This document shows, piece after piece, positions 1 through 9,761 of a stretch of DNA of 64,000 bases (position 1 is the first letter of the stretch; each line of letters opens with the position of its first letter). The DNA lies in contig JAGXGY010000022.1 of the NCBI GenBank assembly GCA_024636505.1, forward strand, positions 1 to 64,000. The letters are read 5' to 3'. The stretch comes from Methylobacter sp. GTDB lineage: Bacteria > Pseudomonadota > Gammaproteobacteria > Methylococcales > Methylomonadaceae. The translations under genes were made by a program, and so were the position numbers. The notes beneath the pieces are model-generated. The model made no database searches. It had not been told where the DNA came from and saw nothing but the letters and a program-made list of their open reading frames with translations.

Positions 1-1440
1 AACTGGACAACGGAACCGACACACAAATCGCCGGAAGACATCATAAAGACCGCCAAAGAAACAAACATCGCCGAACTGACCCGGCATATGCTACTGCAAT
101 TCTACGCACCCACCTCGGTAGTCACTGATCTCAAAGGCAATATCCTCTACATCCATGGCGATACCGGAAAATATCTGCGCCCGGCGCCAGGCCATGCCTC
201 TCTCAATATCGCCGATATGGCGCGTGAAGGTCTGCAACTGGAATTACGCACCGCTATCCTGGCCGCTAACCAGGGCAAACCGACCCTGGACCAGGAATTG
301 TCGGTCAAGACCAATGGCGATTTTCACCCGATACAATTCAGCATAAGAAACCTGTCGAATCCGAATGATCACCAAAACCTGTTGCTGGTGAGTTTTCAAG
401 ATATAAACCGCCCGGCATCGGAAAAGTCGGCGCATAGTAAACGCAAACGTACCGCCAAACCCAATGAACTGCATCATATCAAGGAACTGGAGCATGAACT
501 GGCTTACACTAAAGAGAATCTTCAAGCCACTATTGAGGAACAATATGCCTCCAACGAAGAACTGAGGTGCACCAATGAAGAAATGCAGTCCACCAATGAG
601 GAATTGCAGTCCACTAACGAAGAACTGGAAACCTCCAAAGAAGAACTGCAATCGATCAATGAAGAACTGATCACCGTAAACTCCGAACTACAAACCAAAA
701 TTGGCCAGTTGGCCGATATGCAAAACGACATGAAGAATCTGCTCGACAATATCCATGTCGGCACCATCTTCCTCGATCTAAACCTGATCATCCGGCGCTT
801 CACCCGAGATGCCACGCAAATCTACCGCCTGGTTGCCTCGGACATAGGTCGCTCACTGAGCGACATCAATCCCGAACTGGAAGACAAAGACTTGCTCGAC
901 GATGCCCGCACCGTACTCGAAAACCTGATCCCCATAGAACGCGAAGTTAAAGCGGCGAATGGCAATTGGTATCTGGCCCGCATCCAACCGTACCGGACAC
1001 TGGAAAACATGATCGACGGCGTAGTGCTGACCTTTACCGACATTACCGAACGCACCCGGGCTATAGCGGCGCAGGAAGCGCAACTGTTAGCCGAAGGTAT
1101 CGTTGATACCATACGCGAGCCGCTTATTGTACTCAATGACGAATTAAAGGTGGTCACTGCCAGTCGCTCTTTTTACCAACAATTTAAAGTGACTGCCGAA
1201 CAGACCTTAGGACGCTCGTTCTACGAACTGGGCAAAGGTCAATGGAATATCCCGGCCTTGCGCGAGCTTTTAGAAACCGTCTTGTCGCACAATCAGGCTT
1301 TTGAAAACTATCAGCTGGATTATCATTTCCCCACCATCGGTCAGCGCAAATTGCAACTCAATGCCCGCAGCATCATCAGCCGGACCGGAGAACTGCAATT
1401 GATCCTGCTGGCAATGGAAAATATCGCCGACCAGGCATAA
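1..1440 (+). CDS. CheB/CheR-PAS signalling protein, C-terminal part (partial)
   Basis: The frame is open from base 1, so the gene starts before the window; the first ATG inside (88) is internal. Seen: a PAS-like segment right after it, then a long glutamate-rich coiled coil at about residues 125-210 of the visible part with repeated NEELQSTNEELETSKEEL units, then a PAS domain ending in the usual TFTDITERTR, then a further PAS-like domain. This coil followed by PAS domains is characteristic of the large CheB-methylesterase/CheR-methyltransferase fusion proteins, whose enzyme domains would lie upstream. Many family members end in a histidine kinase; this one stops after the last PAS with no kinase, so any output must come from the upstream domains or a partner. 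It may work with the diguanylate cyclase/phosphodiesterase gene 220 bp downstream. The family call is good; ligand and partner are unknown. Confidence 0.75.
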   Translation, partial: NWTTEPTHKSPEDIIKTAKETNIAELTRHMLLQFYAPTSVVTDLKGNILYIHGDTGKYLRPAPGHASLNIADMAREGLQLELRTAILAANQGKPTLDQELSVKTNGDFHPIQFSIRNLSNPNDHQNLLLVSFQDINRPASEKSAHSKRKRTAKPNELHHIKELEHELAYTKENLQATIEEQYASNEELRCTNEEMQSTNEELQSTNEELETSKEELQSINEELITVNSELQTKIGQLADMQNDMKNLLDNIHVGTIFLDLNLIIRRFTRDATQIYRLVASDIGRSLSDINPELEDKDLLDDARTVLENLIPIEREVKAANGNWYLARIQPYRTLENMIDGVVLTFTDITERTRAIAAQEAQLLAEGIVDTIREPLIVLNDELKVVTASRSFYQQFKVTAEQTLGRSFYELGKGQWNIPALRELLETVLSHNQAFENYQLDYHFPTIGQRKLQLNARSIISRTGELQLILLAMENIADQA

Positions 1441-1660
1441 AAAATGCGTCGAGCCGTCCGCATCAACGCGGACTTTGGTCTAAAACATCTCACTTCCGGG
1501 TTTAAATATCATCCGTCCACCCCCCAAAGCCGTGATTGATCTGAACAACAGGCCTCTGCCCGTAGGTGATAGCACATATTGATTGAGGACATTAATCGCC
1601 TTATCCTAGCCACTTGAATTTTCCCTATCGAACTGTCTTCAATAACCGTGAGGAGTTTAC

Positions 1661-3841
1661 GTGGCCAATCAATCCAACCACCAGGGACAACAGCCAAGGA
1701 CCACCAGCAAGACAGAGCAAGAACTATTGCATGAATTACGGGTACACCAGATCGAACTGGAGATGCAAAATGAGGAGCTACTGCGTACTCGTGCCGTTCT
1801 GGAAACATCCCATAACCGTTACCTCAATCTCTATGAATTTGCTCCCGTAGGCTACCTTAGCCTCAACTCCGAGGGTACTATTATCGAAATCAATCTCACC
1901 GCTGCCGCGCTGCTCGGCGAAGAACGCAACTGCCTGCTAAATCGCCATTTTACCGGCTTGATCATGCCCGAAGACTGCGATCGCTGGTATCTGCTATTCA
2001 AAAACGTGCTACAGCACGAAGGTGAGAAGAAAAACTTCGAACTGATGCTGAAACGCGGCGACAGTTACTTTAATGCCCGACTGGATTGTTTACCGATAAT
2101 GAACGGCGCTCACATAATATTGCTGCGCATCACGCTGACCGATATATCCGAAAACAAGCGTGCCGAACAAGAATTACGCATTGCCGCCGTCGCCTTTGAG
2201 GCTCAAGAAGGCATTATGATCACCAATGCCGACAAGACGATTTTGCGGGTCAACCGGGCCTTCACCGACATTACCGGTTACAGTGCCGAAGAACTGATAG
2301 GCCAGACGCCCCGCCTATTCAACTCAGGACGACACCATACCGCCTTTTATGCCGATATGTGGGAATGTGTTAATCGCACCGGTTCCTGGCAGGGCGAAAT
2401 CTGGGATCGACGCAAAAACGGCGATATTTATCCCAAATGGGTCACCATCACTGCGGTTAAAGACAGCAATGGCGTTGTCACCCACTATGTGGGCCTGCAT
2501 ACCGACATTTCTGCACGCAAGGCCTCGGAGGAAAAAATAAAACAACTGGCTTACTACGACCCGTTGACCGCATTACCAAACCGAAGGCTGCTGCTCGACA
2601 GACTGAAACAAGCACTGGCAACCAGCTCACGTAATAATAAATACGGCGCCTTGCTATTCATCGACCTGGATAATTTCAAGTCTCTTAATGACAATCTGGG
2701 TCATGATATGGGGGATATATTATTACAGCAGGTTGCACAGCGTCTGATTGCCTGTGTGCGAGAGGGCGATACCGTGTCTCGCCAAGGTGGTGACGAATTT
2801 GTAGTCATGCTGGAAGAATTGGACGATCATGCTGAAGAAGCCGCAGCCAAAGCTAAAACCATAGGCGAAAAAATCATTACCTCGCTCAATCAACCCTACC
2901 AACTCAGCCATCACCAATATCAAAACACCCCGAGCATTGGCATCACCTTGTTCATCAATCATCAATACAGCATCAATACATTACTGAAACGGGCGGACAT
3001 TGCCATGTATGGAGCCAAAGCCGCAGGCCGAAACACCCTGCGTTTCTTCGACCGGGACATGCATGAGGCGGTTACGACGCGTGCAGCCCTGGAAGCGGAT
3101 TTGCATTTTGCGCTGGCGAAAAATCAATTTCAGCTTTATTTTCAGCGGCAAGCGCGCAACGATCAAACCATTGGCGCCGAAGTGCTGTTGCGCTGGAAAC
3201 ATCCTGAACGCGGCTTTATAGCGCCACTTGAATTCATTCCACTGGCCGAAGACATTGGCCTGATCATTCCGATTGGACAATGGGTACTGGAAAACGCCTG
3301 CGCTCAACTTAAACAATGGCAAGCCCATCAGCAAACGCAGCATTTACAACTTGCGGTTAACGTCAGTGCGCGCCAATTTCATCAAGCCGATTTTACCGAG
3401 AAAGTCTGCGCCATGCTAAAAAAAAATGCCGTCAAAGCCGATCGGCTTAAACTCGAATTCACCGAAACCCTGGTGTTCGACAACATCGCCGAAACCATCA
3501 TCAAAATGCACACTCTCCGAAAAATCGGCGTGAGCTTCTCAATCGATGATTTCGGCACCGGTTATTCATCACTGATCTACCTAACGCAATTGCCCTTCGA
3601 TCAGCTGAAAATCGACCAATCTTTTGTAAGCAATATCGGCATCAAGCATGCCGATACAGTGATCGTACAGACCATCATCGGCATGGCTAACAATTTAGGG
3701 ATGGACATCATTGCCGAGGGCATAGAAACCCAAGAACAGCGCACCTTTCTTGAGCTTCACGGCTGTCATACCTACCAGGGGCACTTGATAGGCAAAGCCA
3801 TGCCGCTGGCGGAGTTTGAGCGTTTTTGTGACTTGAAATAA
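1661..3841 (+). CDS. PAS-PAS-GGDEF-EAL cyclic-di-GMP signalling protein
   Basis: Protein of 726 aa that probably makes and/or degrades cyclic di-GMP. Order: a short N-terminal coil (HELRVHQIELEMQNEELL), PAS 1 at about 50-165, PAS 2 at about 170-290 (ends in GLHTDISARK), GGDEF at about 300-460, EAL at about 475-725. The cyclase signature is intact (RQGGDEF). EAL motifs are present: EVLLRW in place of EALLRW, LEFTET, DDFGTGYSSL, LKIDQSFV and AEGIE, so phosphodiesterase activity is likely retained. No membrane segment is seen, so it should be cytoplasmic. The start is GTG, chosen because a strong GTGAGGAG Shine-Dalgarno lies at 1648-1655, five bases upstream. The preceding gene also carries PAS domains, suggesting a shared signalling role. 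Confidence 0.9.
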   Translation: MANQSNHQGQQPRTTSKTEQELLHELRVHQIELEMQNEELLRTRAVLETSHNRYLNLYEFAPVGYLSLNSEGTIIEINLTAAALLGEERNCLLNRHFTGLIMPEDCDRWYLLFKNVLQHEGEKKNFELMLKRGDSYFNARLDCLPIMNGAHIILLRITLTDISENKRAEQELRIAAVAFEAQEGIMITNADKTILRVNRAFTDITGYSAEELIGQTPRLFNSGRHHTAFYADMWECVNRTGSWQGEIWDRRKNGDIYPKWVTITAVKDSNGVVTHYVGLHTDISARKASEEKIKQLAYYDPLTALPNRRLLLDRLKQALATSSRNNKYGALLFIDLDNFKSLNDNLGHDMGDILLQQVAQRLIACVREGDTVSRQGGDEFVVMLEELDDHAEEAAAKAKTIGEKIITSLNQPYQLSHHQYQNTPSIGITLFINHQYSINTLLKRADIAMYGAKAAGRNTLRFFDRDMHEAVTTRAALEADLHFALAKNQFQLYFQRQARNDQTIGAEVLLRWKHPERGFIAPLEFIPLAEDIGLIIPIGQWVLENACAQLKQWQAHQQTQHLQLAVNVSARQFHQADFTEKVCAMLKKNAVKADRLKLEFTETLVFDNIAETIIKMHTLRKIGVSFSIDDFGTGYSSLIYLTQLPFDQLKIDQSFVSNIGIKHADTVIVQTIIGMANNLGMDIIAEGIETQEQRTFLELHGCHTYQGHLIGKAMPLAEFERFCDLK

Positions 3842-3890
3842 CGTAACCCGCTATCCGTTAATCCGAAAAAACACGATAACATTCAAAAAG

Positions 3891-3922
3891 ATAATAAAAA
3901 AAGCCCACTAAAACATGGGCTT
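3891..3922 (-). terminator. Rho-independent terminator of ssb
   Basis: On the minus strand a 7-bp stem (AAGCCCA/TGGGCTT, arms 3901-3907 and 3916-3922, 8-nt loop) runs directly into a T-rich tract (complement of 3891-3900). It lies 35 bp past the ssb stop. The plus-strand side lacks a T tract, so it mainly serves ssb. Confidence 0.8.
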
Positions 3923-3956
3923 GATTACATTCTTTACAATAATTATATTATCTCAT

Positions 3957-4460
3957 TCAAAACGGAATATCATCATCAAAATCATCATAACGTGGCGGCG
4001 CAGGCGGCATGGATGAGCCAGGATCGTTGTGCGATGCCGATGGCTGAGGCTGATTGGCCGGTTTTGATGCGGATGCGGAATGTCCGGCCTGCGACTGATT
4101 ACCGCCAAAATCGGCGGTGCCGCCGCTACCGCTACGACTGTCCAGCATATTCATGCTGTCGGCTATGATTTCGGTACTATAGCGATCTTGACCGTCTTGA
4201 CCCTGCCATTTCTGTGTACGAATACGGCCTTCAACATAAGCCTGGCTGCCTTTTTTTAAATATTCCCCGGCAACCTCAGCCAAACGATTAAAAAACACTA
4301 CGCGATGCCATTCGGTTTCTTCTTTGCGCTCCCCTGTTTGCTTATCTTTCCAGCGTCTGGAAGTCGCCAGACGAATGGTGGTAACGGCACTGCCGCTAGG
4401 CAAATAACGCACCTCAGGATCGGCACCTAACCTTCCTATTAACATCACTTTATTCAGCAT
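3957..4460 (-). CDS. ssb: Single-stranded DNA-binding protein
   Basis: SSB of 167 aa binds and protects single-stranded DNA in replication, recombination and repair. Seen: the N-terminal OB fold at residues 1-110, starting [19 protein letters not shown], with the conserved [14 protein letters not shown] and the [11 protein letters not shown] strand; a disordered Gly/Ser/Pro/Gln linker; and the acidic tip DDFDDDIPF used to recruit partner proteins. AGGAGA lies about 8 bases before the ATG. It follows the MFS transporter gene by 35 bp on the same strand, divergent from uvrA. The same ssb-MFS-uvrA cluster is known from Pseudomonas. Identification is secure. Confidence 0.97.
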   Translation of the reverse strand: MLNKVMLIGRLGADPEVRYLPSGSAVTTIRLATSRRWKDKQTGERKEETEWHRVVFFNRLAEVAGEYLKKGSQAYVEGRIRTQKWQGQDGQDRYSTEIIADSMNMLDSRSGSGGTADFGGNQSQAGHSASASKPANQPQPSASHNDPGSSMPPAPPRYDDFDDDIPF

Positions 4461-4495
4461 CTATGTCTCCTATTATTTTTGCGAATTCTATCAGG

Positions 4496-5887
4496 TTAAG
4501 CATTGATGTACCGTGCAATCAATCCTTGTAGTTTATCTTTATCCAACTGCTGATTATCCACTTTCAGATAAGCTAAGGCTTCGTCATAATGCAGCGTGAT
4601 TTCTTCTATACCGCTGAGTTTAGCCATGTCGGCAACAAATTCATTGGCATCAACTTCGCTGAGTTCTTCCAGTGATACCAGTAGATTTGCCACATAGCGT
4701 GGAGGCTTCATCCAAAAAGAAACCAGCAACCAGCTGAAAGCCGCAGCGGCGCAAAATAGAAATACCGCCGTAACCCCGAATGCGCCGTTAAACCAGCCGC
4801 CTACCAGTCCGCCCATAAACAACCCCAAAAACTGGGAGCTTGAATAGGCGCCCATCGCCGTGCCTTTTAAATCGGCTGGCGCGGTCTTTGATATTAAGGA
4901 AGGCAGTGTCGCTTCCAGCAGGTTAAAACCGCAAAAAAACAGCCACAAGAAGGCTATAATTCCTGTCAGGTTTTGATGTATTGCCGACAAGCCCAATTCT
5001 GCTATTATCAGCACGGCAATTGCACCGATAAACACCTGCTTCATTTTACGTTTCTTTTCCGCCAGGATCACAAACGGTACGGCAAACGCCATCGAAATAA
5101 CAAAAACCGGCAAATAAACCTGCCATTCATCCCCGGGCAATAAACCCGCATCACGCATCAACGAGGGCACAACAACAAAGATGGCCATTAAAATCATATG
5201 CAGGGTAAAAATGCCGTAATTCAGTCGCAATAAGTCCGCATTTTTCAATACATGCATGGTTTCTTCGGGAACAAACTCTGCATCCCGATGCAATTTAGAC
5301 TGACGCGGATCCGGGACGATAAAAATAATCGCTAAAATAGCCAAGGCGGTAAGCGCCGCCGTTACCGCAAAAACGCTCTGTACACCGCCGAATCCTGAAA
5401 TGATGGGGCCGGCTATAATGCCGACACCAAATGAGGCACCGATACTGATCCCGATAATCGCCATGGCTTTGGTGCGATGAGCTTCCTGAGTCAAATCGGC
5501 CACCAATGCCATGATAACAGCCGAAACTGCCCCCGCCCCCTGAAAAGCGCGCCCTACCAAAATCCCGTAAATGGTCGTCGATAGTGCCGCAATTATGCTA
5601 CCGATCATAAACAGCACCAGGCCGATAATGATCATTTTTTTGCGACCGAAACGATCCGATAACAAACCGAAAGGGATTTGCAACAGAACTTGCGGCAAAC
5701 CGTAAATACTCATCGCCAGACCGATCAGCGCAGGCGTTGAGCCTTCAAGCTGCCCGGCAAATAACGATAACACCGGCAAAATCATAAATAGCCCCAGCAT
5801 CCGCAAAGCATAAATGCCCGCCAAAGACCAGGTAGCGCGTTTTTCCGATAAAGTCATCGAACTTGTAATGTCTTGCGTTGTTGTCAA
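4496..5887 (-). CDS. YajR-type MFS transporter with C-terminal YAM domain
   Basis: Inner-membrane major facilitator protein of 463 aa. About twelve hydrophobic segments fill residues 20-395, with the MFS motif A loop GLLSDRFGRKKM after the second helix. Residues about 398-463 form a soluble tail (SLEELSEVDANEFVADMAKL then ITLHYDEALAYLKVDN) like the ferredoxin-fold YAM domain of E. coli YajR, which is 454 aa. The substrate of this family is not settled; annotation as a drug exporter would be only a guess. The gene sits upstream of ssb with a 35-bp gap and is divergent from uvrA, a linkage seen in other gammaproteobacteria. Family call strong, function unknown. Confidence 0.85.
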   Translation of the reverse strand: MTTTQDITSSMTLSEKRATWSLAGIYALRMLGLFMILPVLSLFAGQLEGSTPALIGLAMSIYGLPQVLLQIPFGLLSDRFGRKKMIIIGLVLFMIGSIIAALSTTIYGILVGRAFQGAGAVSAVIMALVADLTQEAHRTKAMAIIGISIGASFGVGIIAGPIISGFGGVQSVFAVTAALTALAILAIIFIVPDPRQSKLHRDAEFVPEETMHVLKNADLLRLNYGIFTLHMILMAIFVVVPSLMRDAGLLPGDEWQVYLPVFVISMAFAVPFVILAEKKRKMKQVFIGAIAVLIIAELGLSAIHQNLTGIIAFLWLFFCGFNLLEATLPSLISKTAPADLKGTAMGAYSSSQFLGLFMGGLVGGWFNGAFGVTAVFLFCAAAAFSWLLVSFWMKPPRYVANLLVSLEELSEVDANEFVADMAKLSGIEEITLHYDEALAYLKVDNQQLDKDKLQGLIARYINA

Positions 5888-6625
5888 AACCAGCTGCTCC
5901 TTTTTTAAATCAGGATTATCAAGAAAAATAAACCCTACCTAGCATCGACCTTATCATTACCTGTAAAGGCAGGACTAACTCAGTGGTTTATCTCATTATT
6001 TTAAGGCTGTGCCATCGTTAAATATTGACAGTAACTTAATTGTATTATGCTTAGGCAGAGCGGGAGTGCAAGCTTTGCTTGTGCTAGCAGGCGAAGTCTG
6101 CACTCCGATAGTCAGTAGCCTCGACACTTAACGATGACATAGCCTATTTTAATGGCGTCCATTATAACAAGCTTTATTTATAGGTTTGGCTCATTTGTGT
6201 TTGGGTTGCTGTTTAACTGAACCGCCCTATGGTCTGGGTTATTACATGCCGCTAGGCGATTTTAACATCAATGACTGAAATTTGACTGGCGCTAACTATT
6301 CCGACCATAATCCAGAACACGTACAGCAAGGTATAAGCACTGTCTTTCTTGAGTATCGAACATCAGAAAAGTATCAATGCATCTGTGGAATTAAAAGCCC
6401 ACATAAAAACAGAAAAGGACTTTCCTGGTCCAGTCAACTGACCAGAGAAAAGCTGAAAATGCGCATCAGCACGCCGAGCATTTCGATAAACCGAATATAT
6501 TCTGAAAACGAATGAATTTAATTTATTGATGATTATTATTTAAAGTCGGTCAGTGTCCGCGCCGTTTGTATTAAGGCGGCTTTGCTCGTATATTATACGG
6601 CTGTATAAATTGCCGGAATTACTTA
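5888..6625. other. Intergenic region yajR-like/uvrA, no convincing gene
   Basis: A 738-bp gap between divergent genes. It carries a nested inverted repeat (6004-6145, described separately). The only plus-strand ORF (6282-6515, 77 aa) resembles nothing I recognise, lacks a Shine-Dalgarno and shows no coding-like bias, so it is not annotated. Promoters for both flanking genes must lie here. A TATTAT box at about 6590 could be the uvrA -10. No clear LexA operator (CTG-N10-CAG) is seen. Confidence 0.6.
6004..6145. repeat. Nested inverted repeat with 44-bp GGAGTGCAAGC element (copy A)
   Basis: Outer arms at 6004-6021 and 6128-6145 (AGGCTGTGCCATCGTTAA and its near-complement) match at 16 of 18 positions. 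Inside lies a 44-bp palindrome-like core, 6063-6106, beginning GGAGTGCAAGCTTTGCTT and ending TGCACTCC. The core is nearly the same as the one at 12989-13032 and related to those at 36020-36062 and 41310-41337. The layout resembles a small non-autonomous mobile element. No coding capacity. Confidence 0.7.
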
Positions 6626-9442
6626 ATGGATACCATCAGCATTCGTGGAGCCAGAACGCATAACCTGAAAAATATCGATCTCGATCTGCCCAGAGATAAA
6701 CTCATTGTGATCACCGGGCTTTCCGGTTCGGGTAAATCATCGCTGGCCTTCGATACCATTTATGCCGAAGGCCAGCGACGCTATGTGGAATCCCTTTCTA
6801 CCTATGCCCGGCAGTTTCTGGCTATTATGGAAAAGCCCGATGTCGACCATATCGAAGGTCTGTCACCGGCCATTTCCATTGAACAAAAATCCACTTCGCA
6901 CAACCCGCGTTCCACGGTCGGCACCATCACCGAAATCTACGATTATTTACGACTGCTGTATGCCCGCGCCGGTACGCCGCGCTGCCCCGAGCATCAGGCT
7001 TCGCTGGAAGCGCAAACGGTCAGCCAGATGGTTGACCATGTCTTGTCGCAAGCACCCGATCAGCGCTGGATGTTGCTGGCGCCGGTGGTCAACGACCGCA
7101 AGGGCGAGCATATCCAGTTGCTCGACGACCTGCGCGCCCAGGGCTTCATCCGCGCCAGAATCAACGGCACGGTGTACGACCTGGATGAGCCGCCGGTGCT
7201 GGATTTAAAAAAGAAACATACCATTGAAGTCATTGTCGACCGTTTTAAGATTCGCGACGACATCGCCTTGCGCTTATCCGAATCCTTCGAGACCGCGCTG
7301 CGTATTGCCGACGGCATCGCCATTGCCGCCTGTATTGATAACACAACCGAACTGATGTTTTCCGAGCGCTATGCCTGCCCCCAATGCGGCTACAGTCTGA
7401 CCGAACTGGAGCCGCGCATCTTCTCGTTCAACAACCCCAAAGGCGCATGCAGCAGTTGCGACGGCCTGGGGCTGCGCCAGCATTTCGACCCCGGGCTGAT
7501 TATCCATAACCCCGACATCAGCCTTGCCGGGGGTGCGATTCGCGGCTGGGATCGACGCAATGCCTATTATTATCAGATCATCTGTTCGCTGGCCAGGCAC
7601 TATAACTTCGACCCGGAAGCGCCGTTTTCGGAATTGTCCAAAGAAATACAGGACATGATTCTTTACGGCAGCGGCCCTGAAGTTATTGAATTCAAGTTCA
7701 TGGCCGGAACCGGCTCGGTCAAAAAGAAATGCCATAGCTTTGAAGGCATTATTGCCAACATGGAGCGGCGTTATCATGAAACCGATTCGCAACTGGTGCG
7801 CGACGAATTGGCTAAATATTTATCCCAAAAACCCTGTAACGTTTGCAAGGGTGCCAGACTGAATATTTCCGCCAGAAACGTGTTTATTGAAGATTTACCG
7901 GTACATTATCTGACCCGACTCCCGATTCGTAGGTCTTTAGACTTTTTTAAGCACTTGAACCTGCCTGGAAAACGCGGCGAAGTGGCGGCAAAAATCGTCA
8001 AGGAAATCCAGGAAAGACTGGATTTTTTGGTCAATGTAGGCCTCGACTATTTAACCCTGGATCGCAGCGCCGATACGCTTTCCGGCGGCGAAGCGCAACG
8101 CATCCGGCTTGCCAGCCAAATCGGCGCTGGCTTGGTCGGGGTAATGTATGTATTGGATGAGCCGTCGATAGGCCTGCATCAACGCGACAACCAGCGCCTG
8201 CTGAACACTTTGTTCCGCCTGCGCGACCTGGGCAATACCGTGATCGTGGTCGAGCATGATGAAGATGCGATCCGTTCGGCGCAGCATATTGTCGATATAG
8301 GCCCCGGTGCCGGTGTCCATGGCGGACGCATCATTGCGCAAGGCACCCTGGAGGATATACTGAATAATGAAGACTCGTTAACCGGCCAATATTTATCGGG
8401 AAAAATCGGCATTACCATGCCCGAAACATTAACGCCGGCAGATAAAGACAAACAAATCACCATCCGCAATGCCCATGGCAATAATCTGAAAAATGTCGAT
8501 ATTGCCTTCCCTATCGGTTTGTTTACCTGCATCACCGGCGTATCCGGTTCCGGAAAATCAACGCTGATTAATGATACCTTGTACCGTCATGCGGCCCGGT
8601 TAATCAACCGGGCCGGCGTTATCCCCGCGCCCTGTGATGCGATCGAAGGCCTGGAGCATTTCGATAAAGTCGTCGATATAGACCAAAGCCCGATAGGTCG
8701 CACACCACGCTCGAATCCGGCCACCTATACCGGCCTGTTCACACCGATACGCGAATTATTTTCGGCAACGCCCGAAGCGCGTTCGCGCGGCTATACGCCA
8801 GGAAGATTCAGTTTTAACGTCAAAGGCGGCCGCTGCGAAGCCTGCAAAGGCGATGGCGTGATTAAAGTCGAAATGCATTTTTTGCCGGATATTTTCGTCC
8901 ATTGCGATTTGTGCAACGGTAAACGCTATAACCGGGAGACACTGGAGATCCGCTATAAAGGCAAAACCATCCATCAGGTGCTGGACATGACCGTAGAAGA
9001 TGCGGCCGAATTTTTCAGTCCGGTGCCAACATTAGCCCGTAAATTACAAACCCTGGTTCAGGTAGGTTTAAGTTACATCACCTTGGGACAGAATGCGACC
9101 ACCCTGTCCGGCGGCGAAGCGCAGCGGGTAAAACTCGCCAAGGAACTATCCAAACGCGATACCGGCACAACCTTATATATACTGGATGAGCCGACCACCG
9201 GCCTGCACTTCCACGACATTAAGCAATTATTGCATGTGTTGCATACTCTGCGCGATCACGGCAATACCGTTATCGTGATCGAACATAACCTGGATGTGAT
9301 CAAAACCGCAGACTGGATTATCGATATAGGACCCGAAGGCGGCGATGGCGGCGGAATGCTGGTTGCAGAAGGTACGCCTAAGCAGGTTTCTGAAAATAAA
9401 GCCTCGCATACCGGGATGTATTTGAAGCGGTTTTTTGAGTAG
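6626..9442 (+). CDS. uvrA: Excinuclease ABC subunit A
   Basis: UvrA of 938 aa, the damage-recognition ATPase of nucleotide excision repair that loads UvrB at lesions. Two ABC-type ATPase halves are seen: Walker [10 protein letters not shown] at about residue 31 and GVSGSGKST at about 640, with signature motifs [12 protein letters not shown] and [12 protein letters not shown] and Walker B strings [11 protein letters not shown] and [11 protein letters not shown]. Two zinc modules are present: CPQCGY...CSSCDG near 250 and CEACKGDG...CDLCNG near 740. Length matches the family (about 940). It starts at ATG 6626 and is divergent from yajR-like and ssb. All catalytic elements are intact. Confidence 0.98.
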   Translation: MDTISIRGARTHNLKNIDLDLPRDKLIVITGLSGSGKSSLAFDTIYAEGQRRYVESLSTYARQFLAIMEKPDVDHIEGLSPAISIEQKSTSHNPRSTVGTITEIYDYLRLLYARAGTPRCPEHQASLEAQTVSQMVDHVLSQAPDQRWMLLAPVVNDRKGEHIQLLDDLRAQGFIRARINGTVYDLDEPPVLDLKKKHTIEVIVDRFKIRDDIALRLSESFETALRIADGIAIAACIDNTTELMFSERYACPQCGYSLTELEPRIFSFNNPKGACSSCDGLGLRQHFDPGLIIHNPDISLAGGAIRGWDRRNAYYYQIICSLARHYNFDPEAPFSELSKEIQDMILYGSGPEVIEFKFMAGTGSVKKKCHSFEGIIANMERRYHETDSQLVRDELAKYLSQKPCNVCKGARLNISARNVFIEDLPVHYLTRLPIRRSLDFFKHLNLPGKRGEVAAKIVKEIQERLDFLVNVGLDYLTLDRSADTLSGGEAQRIRLASQIGAGLVGVMYVLDEPSIGLHQRDNQRLLNTLFRLRDLGNTVIVVEHDEDAIRSAQHIVDIGPGAGVHGGRIIAQGTLEDILNNEDSLTGQYLSGKIGITMPETLTPADKDKQITIRNAHGNNLKNVDIAFPIGLFTCITGVSGSGKSTLINDTLYRHAARLINRAGVIPAPCDAIEGLEHFDKVVDIDQSPIGRTPRSNPATYTGLFTPIRELFSATPEARSRGYTPGRFSFNVKGGRCEACKGDGVIKVEMHFLPDIFVHCDLCNGKRYNRETLEIRYKGKTIHQVLDMTVEDAAEFFSPVPTLARKLQTLVQVGLSYITLGQNATTLSGGEAQRVKLAKELSKRDTGTTLYILDEPTTGLHFHDIKQLLHVLHTLRDHGNTVIVIEHNLDVIKTADWIIDIGPEGGDGGGMLVAEGTPKQVSENKASHTGMYLKRFFE

Positions 9443-9460
9443 CAGGAATATTTATAAAAT

Positions 9461-9486
9461 GTGGGCGCGAATAAATTCGCGCCCAC
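9461..9486. repeat. Perfect 26-bp palindrome of the GGGCGAAT family
   Basis: Arms GTGGGCGCGAAT and ATTCGCGCCCAC (12 bp each) enclose AA. It lies between the convergent uvrA and feoC genes and could terminate transcripts from either side, although no T tract follows. Related palindromes occur at 13112-13130 and 13992-14024, with a half copy near 56749. Confidence 0.75.
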
Positions 9487-9512
9487 GACAGTCAACCACA
9501 ACCATTTCCGGC

Positions 9513-9761
9513 CTAACTTAAATCACGTCTTGCACGCAACTCATCAACCCACTCATAAATCTCGGTCAAAGTGGTATCGCATTGACAGCAACTGGTACCG
9601 CAAGATCCGCTCAACGGCAGTTTGCGCACTTTGCCTTTGCTGATCCATTTGCCCAGCATACCTCGGAGAGCATCGGCATCCATGTCGAAATGCATAATTA
9701 AATCCGCCAACGCAACCCGGTGCTGTTCCCTTAAATAGTCTCTCAAATCAGATAAGATCAT
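9513..9761 (-). CDS. feoC: FeoC-like winged-helix protein
   Basis: Small protein of 82 aa, last gene of the feoABC operon, overlapping the end of feoB by 14 bp. The N-terminal half reads as a winged helix (MILSDLRDYLREQHRVALAD, then MDADALRGMLGKWISKGKVR). A cysteine cluster CGTSCCQC follows at residues 53-60, as in FeoC proteins proposed to bind an iron-sulphur cluster. FeoC proteins bind the cytoplasmic part of FeoB and affect its stability; whether this one binds DNA is unknown. Position and cysteine motif make the call good. Confidence 0.85.
   Translation of the reverse strand: MILSDLRDYLREQHRVALADLIMHFDMDADALRGMLGKWISKGKVRKLPLSGSCGTSCCQCDTTLTEIYEWVDELRARRDLS

Noticed and set aside
6282-6515. 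77-aa plus-strand ORF in the uvrA upstream gap
   Set aside because: No ribosome site, no recognisable family, and composition unlike the neighbouring genes; treated as chance.
6590-6625. LexA (SOS) box upstream of uvrA
   Set aside because: CTGTATAAATTGCCGG has the first half only; CTG-N10-CAG is not met.
9461-9486. Strong rho-independent terminator of uvrA
   Set aside because: The stem is excellent but no T tract follows, and the sequence belongs to a dispersed palindrome family.
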